Source of the DNA: G965222505 sp965222505
Lineage (GTDB): Bacteria > Bacteroidota > Rhodothermia > Rhodothermales > DATKEJ01
Direction: 5' to 3'
DNA: 64,000 nt
Assembly (NCBI GenBank): GCA_965222505.1
Contig: OZ244956.1
Location: 3,906,001-3,970,000 of the forward strand
The notes under the pieces are model-generated. The model was not told where the DNA came from. It worked only from the letters and a program-made list of their open reading frames with translations, and did no database searches. Shown here piece after piece: positions 50,992-59,994 of this stretch. How positions within the stretch are numbered: position 1 is the stretch's first letter; every line of letters starts with the position of its first letter. Both the position numbers and the translations under genes were made by a program.

Positions 50992-53682
50992 ATGGATCGC
51001 AAACGCCTGGGCCTGCTTTTTGAACAGGCCCTCGAACTATCCCCCGAAGCGCGCACGACTTTTCTGGATGATGTATGTGCCGACGACGAGGCCCTGCGGC
51101 AAGAACTCGAATCGTTGCTGAAGGCGCACGATGCCGCACCGGCCTTTTTTGAAGACCTGGCCGAAGCCGTCGTCGATCCCTCACTGGCTGGTTTGGAAGA
51201 TGCACCGTCACCGGTCGAACAATGGATCGGCCCCTATCGGTTGGTACGGGCGTTGGGACAGGGTGGTATGGGTACCGTGTATCTGGCTGAACGGGAAGAC
51301 GTAGGTAAACGGGTAGCGCTCAAGCTGGTGCGCACTGGGCTGGCTGCGCCGGATCACATCGAGCGGTTTCTGCTTGAGCGACGGGTGTTGGCCCGGCTTT
51401 CCCACCCCAACGTGGCTCAACTGTTCGATGCCGGCGTTACCGAAGGCGATGCCGCCGCACCGGAAGGTACGCCCTACTTCGCGATGGAATACGTGGAAGG
51501 AGCGCCGATCACGGCTTACTGTGACCACCACCAACTCAGCATCGAAGACCGCTTGCACTTGTTCAAGACCGTCTGCAAGGCCGTGCATCATGCCCACCGC
51601 AACCTAATCGTCCACCGGGATCTGAAGCCGTCAAATATTATGGTTGCAGCGCCGGGTGAATCCGAGGGCGGGCTGGGGCAGGTCAAGCTCCTCGATTTTG
51701 GCATTGCCAAACTGTTGGAAGATGATGCGCCAGGGGTGACCCGCACCGGCCGGAATGCCTTTACCCCGGCCTATGCCGCCCCCGAGCAAATCCGGGGCGA
51801 AGCCGTGACCACGGCCACCGATGTCTACAGCCTGGGCGTGTTGCTCTATGAGCTCATTACTGGGCACCGTCCTTATAAGATCAAAGGGCAACCCCTGTCC
51901 GAGGTAGAACGGCTCGTCTGTCAAACCCAACCCAGTTGGCCGAGCGATGCCGTCACCCGCACCGAGACCATCGCCCGGCCAGACGGGAGCACGGAAGTCA
52001 TCTCTCCAGAGCAGATTAGCCGGACCCGCCGCATCAGCGTGGACCGGCTGCATCGCCGGTTGAAGGGGGACCTGGACAACATCGTCATGATGGCCCTGCG
52101 TAAAGAGCCGGAGCGCAGGTATGCCTCGGCCGAAGCCTTTCTGGAGGATATTGAACGGCACTTGTCTGGGGTGCCGGTAACCGCACGGCCCAGCACCATC
52201 GGGTACCGCATTCGAAAATTTGCCCAGCGTCACCGCGTGGGCGTGGCTATGGGTAGCGTCGCGTTGGCTATGCTCATCGGGTTTGCTGTGTTGTATACCG
52301 CACGCATCACCACCGAAAAGAACCGCGCCCAGCAGGCGGCCCGCGAGGCCGAGCAAGTCACTGCCATCCTGGCGGGCCTCTTCGAAGCCGCCGATCCCTG
52401 GAAAGAAAGCCACGGCGAACCCTTGACCGCACGGGCCTTGCTGGACCGAGGGGTTAGAGAGGTGCAAACCTCTCTTGCTGAACAACCGGGTGTGCAAGCC
52501 ACCATGATGACCTTGCTCGGGGATGTGTACCGCAAATTGGGTGACCTGACCCAGGCGGAGTCCTTGTTGACCGAGGCCCTCACGATGCGGCGCGGACTGT
52601 ACGACGCCACCCATGCCGACGTTGCGCATGGCCTCATGCAACTCGGATTTTTATATCGGGACAAAGGGGATTACGGGGCCGCCGAACAGCAATTTCGGGA
52701 AGCCCTCCGGCACCGGTTGCGTACCGGCACCGCGCTGGACGTGGCCGAAGCCCAAAGTGAATTAGGGGTAACCCTGTACTACAATGGCGGATATGAAGAG
52801 GCCGAAAAACTGATCCGTGAGGCCCTGGCCACGCGCCGTGCCCACCTGACCCCTCCGCATGCCAACTTGGCCAACAGCACCCACAGCCTGGCCCTGGTGC
52901 TGCTGGAAATCCAGAAGTTTGAAGAAGCCGAGACCTTGTTGCAAGAGGCATTGGCACAGGAAAAACAGTTGCAGGGTGAAGTCCACCCGGACTTGGCCTC
53001 CGTCTACAATAGCCTGGGGTTGCTCAACGGATACCAGGAACGATACGATCAGGCCGAACCCTATTACCGAAAAGCCATCGAAATCTGGGATGCGGTTCTG
53101 GGGCCAGCCCACCCCGAATTGGCCCTCGGCCTGAGTAATTTGGGCGTGATGTATTCCGTCAAAGGGGATTTTGCCAAAGCCGACTCCGTTCTTCGTAAAA
53201 CGCTGACCATGCGCCGCCAACTCCATGAAGCAGACGATCTGCCCGTCGCCGAAAGCATCGACAACTTGGCGCACCTCTATTACTATCAAGGCGAATGGGA
53301 CCAGGCAGAGCCGTTGTTTCGCGAGGTATCTGATATGCATCAGCGGTTGGGGTATGTGACCAACCACAGTAGCGCGATGGTCCAGTTTCGGCTGGGGCAA
53401 ATCCTGGTTAAAAAAGACAATCCCTCAGAAGCAATTCCGTATTTCAGAAAGACGGTAAGTATCTGGCGAGAGGTGTTCGGCGAAAGCCACCCCTATGTTG
53501 GCATCGGACTCAATCAACTGGGGTGGTGTCTAACACAGCAAAGAGCCTTTGCCGTGGCCGAAACCACCCTCAAGGAAGCTGAGGCCACGTTCGAACAAGC
53601 CGGCGCCGATTATGCAACCCAGTTGGACTCGGTCCGCAATAACCTGGGCCGGCTCTACGAAGCCCGAGGGGATAACCGGTAA
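50992..53682 (+). CDS. Transmembrane Ser/Thr protein kinase with TPR sensor domain
   Basis: An 896-residue kinase. The cytoplasmic kinase domain spans about 80-395: glycine loop LGQGGMGTVYLAE, K111 (VALKLV), HRD with D210 (VHRDLKPSNIM) and DFG at 235-237. One membrane helix lies at about 415-438. The periplasmic part has about ten tetratricopeptide repeats of the kinesin-light-chain type (for example AESLLTEALTMRRGLYDATH and AEKLIREALATRRAHLTPPH). It starts 12 bases after the ECF sigma gene, so it probably modulates that sigma factor or its targets. The signal sensed is unknown. Confidence 0.92.
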   Translation: MDRKRLGLLFEQALELSPEARTTFLDDVCADDEALRQELESLLKAHDAAPAFFEDLAEAVVDPSLAGLEDAPSPVEQWIGPYRLVRALGQGGMGTVYLAEREDVGKRVALKLVRTGLAAPDHIERFLLERRVLARLSHPNVAQLFDAGVTEGDAAAPEGTPYFAMEYVEGAPITAYCDHHQLSIEDRLHLFKTVCKAVHHAHRNLIVHRDLKPSNIMVAAPGESEGGLGQVKLLDFGIAKLLEDDAPGVTRTGRNAFTPAYAAPEQIRGEAVTTATDVYSLGVLLYELITGHRPYKIKGQPLSEVERLVCQTQPSWPSDAVTRTETIARPDGSTEVISPEQISRTRRISVDRLHRRLKGDLDNIVMMALRKEPERRYASAEAFLEDIERHLSGVPVTARPSTIGYRIRKFAQRHRVGVAMGSVALAMLIGFAVLYTARITTEKNRAQQAAREAEQVTAILAGLFEAADPWKESHGEPLTARALLDRGVREVQTSLAEQPGVQATMMTLLGDVYRKLGDLTQAESLLTEALTMRRGLYDATHADVAHGLMQLGFLYRDKGDYGAAEQQFREALRHRLRTGTALDVAEAQSELGVTLYYNGGYEEAEKLIREALATRRAHLTPPHANLANSTHSLALVLLEIQKFEEAETLLQEALAQEKQLQGEVHPDLASVYNSLGLLNGYQERYDQAEPYYRKAIEIWDAVLGPAHPELALGLSNLGVMYSVKGDFAKADSVLRKTLTMRRQLHEADDLPVAESIDNLAHLYYYQGEWDQAEPLFREVSDMHQRLGYVTNHSSAMVQFRLGQILVKKDNPSEAIPYFRKTVSIWREVFGESHPYVGIGLNQLGWCLTQQRAFAVAETTLKEAEATFEQAGADYATQLDSVRNNLGRLYEARGDNR

Positions 53683-53745
53683 CCCTTGCGGGCAGCTTCA
53701 TCCGGAAGATACTGCTGGTGAAGTAAGCCAAACCGTTAGTGCATG

Positions 53746-53775
53746 TTGACATACCTAACCCCTGGTACCTATATT
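53746..53775 (+). promoter_or_regulatory. Sigma-70-like promoter upstream of the CapK-like gene
   Basis: TTGACA (53746-53751), an 18-base spacer and TATATT (53770-53775) form a near-consensus pair reading toward the gene at 53956. The implied leader is about 170 bases long. No terminator for the kinase gene was seen between 53683 and this point. Confidence 0.45.
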
Positions 53776-53955
53776 CGAACGCCAAAACAGAGGCAAGCAA
53801 TCAGACCCGGCCATATTACCCGAGACCCTTCCATATGTAAAGTTGACCGCGTGCGTTTACATCGCGTTCTAGGCCAACGCCTGCTATACAAGCATCCAAT
53901 GCAATTCTGTCCCAGTGTGGACTACAGACCCAAACCGATTAGCCCATAGGGTGTG

Positions 53956-55356
53956 ATGGCGATTACAGGTTCCTTCAGTTTCAAACGCCGTATCTACGAG
54001 GCCCTGCCGGAAGTCGTTAAGATGCCCATCGGTTGGATTCCTTTCCGCTATGTGGCCGGGCGGAGCTACCGCGAGACCATAGCACGTGGCTCAGACATTG
54101 ATCGGGCCACGCGGGCCGAACTCCGGGCGTACCAGGAAACAGCCCTCAAAGAGATCCTCGACTTTGCAACGGATCAGGTCCCAGCCTATCGTTCGTTGCG
54201 ATCCGTTGTAGACCGGCTGCCGCCCTTTGAGGCCCTGCGTGCATTTCCCCTGTTGACCAAGCAAGTGTTGCAGGCGGACATGTCGCGGTTTCTACCCCGG
54301 GATTTCGAGAAGATCCCCCACTACGAGGGGACGACGGGCGGGACGACGGGGAACCAGCTTAAATTTTTCCTCGACAATAATTCCCAAGCCATCGAAACAG
54401 CCTTCATGCATCGGCAGTGGGCACGGGTCGGGTACACCACGGCACGGCGCAGAGCTACCTTCCGGGGGGTACATTTTCCAAACCTCTCCAACGGCAAGTA
54501 CTGGCAGTACAATCCCATCTACAATGAGCTTCAGTTTTCACCTTTTCACATGAACGACCATACGCTGGGCCGCTACTGGGAGCGGCTGCAACAGTACCGG
54601 CCCGCGTACCTGCAGGGGTATCCATCGGCCATTGTACTGCTGGCCAGTTACTTGCGTAGACGCGGCCTTGCAGGGCAGTATAAGGGCATAAAGGCGGCAT
54701 TGCTGGGTTCCGAGGCCCTGCATCCCGGAGACCGGGAAGAGATTGAAGGCGTTTTCGATACCCGCGTTTATTCCTGGTATGGTCACAGTGAACGATTGGT
54801 GCTGGCAGGGGAATGTGAACACACATCCGCTTATCATCACCTTCCTGATTACGGTATCTTGGAAATTCTTGATGATGAAGGTCAGGAAGTCGCACCTGGT
54901 GAACGGGGAGAGATCATTGGGACGGGCTTGAACAATCGTTCGCTCCCCTTGATTCGGTATTGTACAGGAGATAGCGCCCGCCGCCTGGAATCCGAGTGCG
55001 TATGCGGTCGGGCTTTTGATCGCTTTGATCAGGTTGAGGGGCGGTGGAAGCGGGAGTATGTCATTGGTCGGAATGGATCACGGATTTCACCCGCCGCCCT
55101 GAACATGCATGGCTCCTTTTTTGATAACGTACACCGCTACCAGTATTACCAGCAGGAGGCGGGGCGGATGGAGCTTCGCGTGATGGTCAATGAGACCTTC
55201 GGTGAGGCCGACCAGCAGGCCCTGATTGAGGCCTTCCGTGAGAAAACAGGAGATGAACTCGACATTGCATTACGCATTGTTGAAGATATTCCCCTCACGT
55301 CCAGGGGTAAATTGCGGCGGTTGATCCAGAAGATCGACCTTACTGATGCCAAATGA
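53956..55356 (+). CDS. CapK/phenylacetate-CoA ligase-like adenylate-forming enzyme
   Basis: A 466-residue protein of the PaaK/CapK group. The ATP-binding segment reads YEGTTGGTTGNQLKFF. Further hallmarks are YLQGYPSAIVLLASYL, GSEALHPGDREEIEGVF, the aromatic YSWYGHSERL, and a C-terminal lid ending LTSRGKLRRLIQKI with its catalytic-type lysine. A CVCGR motif (about residue 355) resembles the metal site of this group. Members activate carboxylates as adenylates, some for capsule or polyketide synthesis. No thioesterase or glycosyltransferase is adjacent, so the substrate is open. ATG 53956 is preferred to GTG 53953. Confidence 0.83.
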   Translation: MAITGSFSFKRRIYEALPEVVKMPIGWIPFRYVAGRSYRETIARGSDIDRATRAELRAYQETALKEILDFATDQVPAYRSLRSVVDRLPPFEALRAFPLLTKQVLQADMSRFLPRDFEKIPHYEGTTGGTTGNQLKFFLDNNSQAIETAFMHRQWARVGYTTARRRATFRGVHFPNLSNGKYWQYNPIYNELQFSPFHMNDHTLGRYWERLQQYRPAYLQGYPSAIVLLASYLRRRGLAGQYKGIKAALLGSEALHPGDREEIEGVFDTRVYSWYGHSERLVLAGECEHTSAYHHLPDYGILEILDDEGQEVAPGERGEIIGTGLNNRSLPLIRYCTGDSARRLESECVCGRAFDRFDQVEGRWKREYVIGRNGSRISPAALNMHGSFFDNVHRYQYYQQEAGRMELRVMVNETFGEADQQALIEAFREKTGDELDIALRIVEDIPLTSRGKLRRLIQKIDLTDAK

Positions 55357-55612
55357 CCCACTCGCTTTTAGGGCCTATCCAATGGCCAGGGTGGCTTTTT
55401 CGATTTGCAGCCGTATACCGGAGGAATTGTACGGGCACGAGGAAAATAGACCTTGCAGGGCACCATGCTAACCATGCCCCGCTGATCATGACCCGGAATG
55501 GCAGCAGGCCACATCTGCAGGGCGTTGGATGGAGACCTGTGGGCGTTTGCGTTTTAGCGGCCTCGGCAGTTTATTGGATGCATCGCATTTCTCGAACCAA
55601 CTGAACTGTACC

Positions 55613-56035
55613 ATGGCCGCACTCAAAACCCGGCCCACCGACCAGAGCGTGGTGGCCTTTCTCAACGGCGTCGAAGATCCCCAACGACGCAAAGACTGTT
55701 TTGCCGTACTCGAACTGATGAAGCAAGTCACGGGCCACTTGCCCAAAATGTGGGGCAACAGCATCGTCGGGTTTGGGAGCTACCACTACAAATATGCCAG
55801 TGGCCGGGAAGGCGATATGATGTTGACCGGCTTCTCCCCGCGCAAGCGCAACCTGACACTTTACATCATGTCCGGTTTTGTACGCTACGACGAACTCATG
55901 CAGCGTTTGGGCAAGCACACGACGGGCAAATCTTGCCTGTATATCAAACGCCTTGAAGACCTCGACCTCGACGTGTTGCGGGAACTGGTCGCCGCATCTG
56001 TCGAACACGTCAAAACACGCGCCTCGGAATTTTGA
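55613..56035 (+). CDS. DUF1801 (YdhG-like) protein
   Basis: A 140-residue cytoplasmic protein matching the DUF1801 family: VAFLNGVEDPQRRKDCFAVLELM, MWGNSIVGFGSYHYKY and a C-terminal CLYIKRLEDLDLDVLRELV. The biochemical role of the family is unclear; some members are annotated as iron-related or stress proteins. I start at ATG 55613 because the longer frame from 55529 adds unconserved residues. It stands alone downstream of the CapK-like gene. Confidence 0.85.
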   Translation: MAALKTRPTDQSVVAFLNGVEDPQRRKDCFAVLELMKQVTGHLPKMWGNSIVGFGSYHYKYASGREGDMMLTGFSPRKRNLTLYIMSGFVRYDELMQRLGKHTTGKSCLYIKRLEDLDLDVLRELVAASVEHVKTRASEF

Positions 56036-56217
56036 GGGATACGGCATGCGAACGTCCGGGCCGGTCTTGTGCCCGCGGCCCGATTTCGAGGTTAAAACTC
56101 AGCCAGGTGGAATGGGAACCGACCGGGGGACGGATCCAGGCCCTTGGGGCGTGGGATTTTTAAAAAAGGAAGCCACATGATTTTTGTACGTCAGCCCTGA
56201 TCGGTGTACTTTAAAGG

Positions 56218-56724
56218 ATGATCCTTGAAACCGAACGCCTCACCCTGCGTCGACTCACCCCTGACGATGCCCCCTTCATCTTCGAACTGGTCAATGAACC
56301 GGCGTTCTTACGGTACATCGGTGATAAAGGAGTACGCACCCTGGAGGATGCCGTAGGGTACATTCAAAACGGGCCGGTGGTCAGTTACAACCGGCACGGC
56401 TATGGCCTGTACCTGACCGTGTTGAAGGACGGAAACGAATCCATCGGCATCTGCGGATTGGTCAAACGGGATGGCTTGGATGACCCCGACGTTGGCTATG
56501 CGTTTCTGGAACGGCACTGGGGTAAGGGGTATGCCACAGAAGCCGTCGCGGCTGTGCTGGCCCATGCGCGGGACGTACTGGGCCTGCCGCGCGTCGTGGC
56601 CGTCACAGCGCCGGATAACCATGCCTCCATCCATGTGTTGGAAAAGATGGGCCTTCATTTTGAGCGCTGGATCCTGCTCCCCGGTGGCGAGGCCGAGACC
56701 CTGTTGTTTACCCCCACTTCCTGA
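56218..56724 (+). CDS. GNAT-family N-acetyltransferase (RimJ/RimL-like)
   Basis: A 168-residue acetyltransferase. It opens ETERLTLRRLTPDDAPFIFEL, typical of RimJ/RimL relatives. The acetyl-CoA pyrophosphate loop is HWGKGYATEAV after the strand DVGYAFLER, and the C-terminal NHASIHVLEKMGLHFE motif is clear. It transfers an acetyl group to an amine on a protein N-terminus or a small molecule; the acceptor is unknown. Cytoplasmic and apparently a single-gene unit. Confidence 0.88.
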   Translation: MILETERLTLRRLTPDDAPFIFELVNEPAFLRYIGDKGVRTLEDAVGYIQNGPVVSYNRHGYGLYLTVLKDGNESIGICGLVKRDGLDDPDVGYAFLERHWGKGYATEAVAAVLAHARDVLGLPRVVAVTAPDNHASIHVLEKMGLHFERWILLPGGEAETLLFTPTS

Positions 56725-56840
56725 ACGGTCACGTTTCAACGAATCATCGTGTTTTAGACTTGCTATATTCGGTGGGAAACCCGTAATTGCGCACACCACA
56801 TCCACTGAAGTCGATCACCCGCGCAGACGGTATTTCCCTT

Positions 56841-59800
56841 ATGCGAACGAGGCTCTTCTTTTTGCTGCTCCTGGGCATCACAACCACGGCCCTCGGCCAG
56901 TCCGGTAAAATCGCAGGCCGGGTTACCGATGCTGCCACCGGCGATGCCCTGCCCGGCGTTAACGTCACCATCGAAGGTACCACCCAGGGGACCAGTACCG
57001 ACCTGGAAGGCTATTACGCCATCCTGAACGTCAAACCCGGCGTGTATGCCGTTCGGGCTTCCTTCATTGGCTTTGCGCCGCAGGTAGTACAAGACGTAGG
57101 CGTACAAATCGACCAGACCACGACCATCAACTACGCCCTGCGTGAGGAGACTTTCCAGGGGGAAGAAATCGTAGTGGTGGCCGAACGGCCGGTGGTCCAA
57201 CCAGATGTCTCGAACAGCCAGGTCAATATCAATTTTGAAAAAGTGGAGACCCTCCCGGTCTCAGATGTGGCCAGCGCCGTGGCCCTGCAAGCCGGGATCG
57301 TTTTCGGGGCTGATGGCCCCCTCGTGCGTGGGAGCGATGCCACGGAGCTGTCCTTCAACCTCAACGGCCTGCGCCTGATCGACGAGCGCAACAACACGCC
57401 GTTTCTCAATATTCCGCTCTCGGCCGTCGATAACATTCAGGTACAGACCGGCGGTTTCAATGCCGAATACGGCAACGTCCGCTCCGGCGTGATCAACGTG
57501 GTCACCAAAGAAGGCAATACCTCCGGCTACAGTGCCACCGCAACCTTTCGGTACAGCCCGCCGGCCCAAAAACATTTCGGCCCCCAGGCCAATGACCCGG
57601 ATTCCTACTGGATCCGACCGTACATCGACCCGGACGTAGCCTGGACAGGCACCAAAAACGGTGCGTGGGACCGGGCCATGCAAGACCAGTACCCCGAGTT
57701 TTCCGGTTGGATCGCGCTCTCCGAAGAACGCTTGCGCGATGACGATCCCAGCAACGACCTGACCCCACAGGCCCTGCAACAGGCTTTCTTGTGGCAACAC
57801 CGCAAACAACTCGAAATCACCGATCCAGACTATACCCTGGACGTCGGCTTTGGCGGGGCTTTGCTCCCGACGGGTTCGGGTGCCCTGGGTAATGCGCGGT
57901 TCTACGCTTCCTACCGCCGCGACGAAGAACTGTACCTGATCCCCTTGTCTGACGACCGATACGCCAGCCAGGTTGGACACGTGAAAATCACTTCGGACGT
58001 TGGCGTGGGCATGAAACTCAGCCTCGAAGGACTGATGGGTGAAACCACCGGTACCACCAGTGAGCGCAATGGTAGCCCCGGCATCTTCCGCTCGGCCTTC
58101 AGCATTGCCGACGAATTGGACCGCGTAAGTTTTATTGACACCCGCATCTTCTCGACCGACTATTGGAACCCGACGCGCATCCGCGCCAACATGGTCGGCC
58201 TCACGTTTACCCATGCGACCTCCCAAAACACGTTCTACGAAGTTCGCGCTACGCGCATTGGTAGCAAATACGACACCTTCCTGAATGCACAGCGCAACCC
58301 TGAGCCGGTCGTGTTTTTCGGTGGGGTCGGCTTTGATGAGGCCCCCTTCGGGTTTGAGCCCCGGCCCACCTTTGGGGTAGAAGGCATGCGGACGGGCGTT
58401 GGGATCAGCAACGCGCGGGACACCAGCCGGGTGACCGTCTGGAACCTCCGGGGTGACCTGACCAGTCAACTCAACCGCTTCCTGCAGGTCAAGACCGGCT
58501 TCGAGTATAACCTGACCGACTCGAAAGTCAATTATGCACAGTTCGATGAGTTTTTGCCCTCGGGTAACTTCATCACCCGGTGGGACGAAGCACCGGTGCG
58601 CGGGGCAGCCTACGGCCAGGGCAAGCTGGAATTCCAGGGCATGATTGCCAACCTGGGGTTACGGCTGGATTATTTTAATGCCAACACTGACTGGTTTGTC
58701 TTTGACCCGTTTACCTCAGCCTTCTCCGCAGCCCAATCCGCAGGGATCGATACCCTCCTGACCAGCGAAAGCACGGACAATATCGTCACCCTCAGTCCGC
58801 GCCTCGGGGTCTCGTTCCCCGTGACGGAGGTCAGCAAGTTGTTCTTTAACTATGGGCATTTTCGGTCCATGCCGGACCCAAATAACCTCTACCAGGTTCG
58901 TTTCTTTACCGAAAGCGGTCGGCTGAGCAGGCTCGCCAGCCCAAACAATCCCCTGCCCAAAACGATTGCCTACGAACTGGGATATGAACAGGCATTCATG
59001 GATCAGTTCCTGGCACGGGTAGCCGGGTACTACAAAGACATTTCCCTGCAACCCCGGCTGGTGAACTACCGCAGTCGAGATGGGCAGACGGATTATTCAC
59101 TCAGCGAACCTAATTCCTATGAAGACATTCGCGGGTTTGAGGTCACGTTTGCACGCAATCGGGGCCGGTGGGTCCGGGGCTTTATCAACTACACCTATAT
59201 GGTGTTTTCCAGAGGGTTCTTCGGTTTTCGGCAGATCAACGAAAACACCACCATTCAGCGCGAACTTGAAAACAGCGATGAAGAACGCCGCAATGCCATT
59301 TTCAGGCCGGTACCCCAACCGTATGGTCGCCTCAATCTGGATTTCCTCACACCGGTCGACTACGGCCCCACCTTCGGCGCCTTCAGACCGCTCGCCGATT
59401 GGAAAGTGAGCCTGATTGGTACGTGGAGTGCAGGGTCACACTTTACCTGGACGGGCGGCGGGGCCATTCCCGGCATCAACAACAACGTACAATTCAAGGA
59501 CAGTTGGGGCTTAAACCTGCGGTTCTCCAAAAACTTCTCAGTGGGTGGCACAGACGTTCGGTTCTTCGGCGATGTGTTTAACCTGCTCAACCGCAAACAA
59601 CTGTCGTTTACCGGCTTTGTGGATGGCAACGACTATCTGGCCTACATGCGCTCGCTGCATTTGCCCGAGCGCCCCGGCGAATACGAAAACATACCCGGCG
59701 ATGACCGCCCCGGTGTCTTCCGCGAAGACGACGTCGCCTTCCAGCCGATCCTCCAGATTCAATCGCGCGGTGATGCGTCGCCCAATGCCGAGTACGCAGA

Positions 59801-59987
59801 CCCGATCTACTACGAACGGGAAACCGGCGCGTACCTGCTCTACAACGATGGGGCCTGGCAGTCCGTCCCTGAAAGCCGCATCCAGCAAGTCCTGGATGAC
59901 AAGGCCTACATCGATATGCCGAACCAGGGCTTCCTGACGTTCCTGAATCCCCGAAATGTGTATTTCGGTGTCAAACTTTCATTCTAG
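56841..59987 (+). CDS. TonB-dependent receptor with carboxypeptidase-regulatory-like domain
   Basis: A 1048-residue outer-membrane protein. It starts at ATG 56841 with a signal peptide (LFFLLLLGITTTALGQ). A CarboxypepD_reg-like domain follows (about 20-105; KIAGRVTDAATGDALPGVNVTIEG), then a plug domain (about 120-225; VSDVASAVALQAGIV, GFNAEYGNVRSGVINVVTKEG) and a long beta-barrel ending FLNPRNVYFGVKLSF. The C-terminal aromatic residue is typical of outer-membrane barrels. It differs from the receptor at 27.7 kb. It heads an operon with a secreted FN3 protein, a PorV/PorQ-like barrel and a TIG lipoprotein, so it may belong to an export or surface-assembly complex as much as to nutrient uptake (inference). 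Confidence 0.88.
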   Translation: MRTRLFFLLLLGITTTALGQSGKIAGRVTDAATGDALPGVNVTIEGTTQGTSTDLEGYYAILNVKPGVYAVRASFIGFAPQVVQDVGVQIDQTTTINYALREETFQGEEIVVVAERPVVQPDVSNSQVNINFEKVETLPVSDVASAVALQAGIVFGADGPLVRGSDATELSFNLNGLRLIDERNNTPFLNIPLSAVDNIQVQTGGFNAEYGNVRSGVINVVTKEGNTSGYSATATFRYSPPAQKHFGPQANDPDSYWIRPYIDPDVAWTGTKNGAWDRAMQDQYPEFSGWIALSEERLRDDDPSNDLTPQALQQAFLWQHRKQLEITDPDYTLDVGFGGALLPTGSGALGNARFYASYRRDEELYLIPLSDDRYASQVGHVKITSDVGVGMKLSLEGLMGETTGTTSERNGSPGIFRSAFSIADELDRVSFIDTRIFSTDYWNPTRIRANMVGLTFTHATSQNTFYEVRATRIGSKYDTFLNAQRNPEPVVFFGGVGFDEAPFGFEPRPTFGVEGMRTGVGISNARDTSRVTVWNLRGDLTSQLNRFLQVKTGFEYNLTDSKVNYAQFDEFLPSGNFITRWDEAPVRGAAYGQGKLEFQGMIANLGLRLDYFNANTDWFVFDPFTSAFSAAQSAGIDTLLTSESTDNIVTLSPRLGVSFPVTEVSKLFFNYGHFRSMPDPNNLYQVRFFTESGRLSRLASPNNPLPKTIAYELGYEQAFMDQFLARVAGYYKDISLQPRLVNYRSRDGQTDYSLSEPNSYEDIRGFEVTFARNRGRWVRGFINYTYMVFSRGFFGFRQINENTTIQRELENSDEERRNAIFRPVPQPYGRLNLDFLTPVDYGPTFGAFRPLADWKVSLIGTWSAGSHFTWTGGGAIPGINNNVQFKDSWGLNLRFSKNFSVGGTDVRFFGDVFNLLNRKQLSFTGFVDGNDYLAYMRSLHLPERPGEYENIPGDDRPGVFREDDVAFQPILQIQSRGDASPNAEYADPIYYERETGAYLLYNDGAWQSVPESRIQQVLDDKAYIDMPNQGFLTFLNPRNVYFGVKLSF

Positions 59988-59994
59988 ACTGTTG

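Noticed and set aside
53683..53955. Small gene in the gap after the kinase
   Set aside because: The frames are short and carry no family motif. The only support here is for a promoter-like TTGACA/TATATT pair.
57261..58469. 402-codon minus-strand open frame
   Set aside because: It is antisense to the TonB-receptor barrel and has no independent support.
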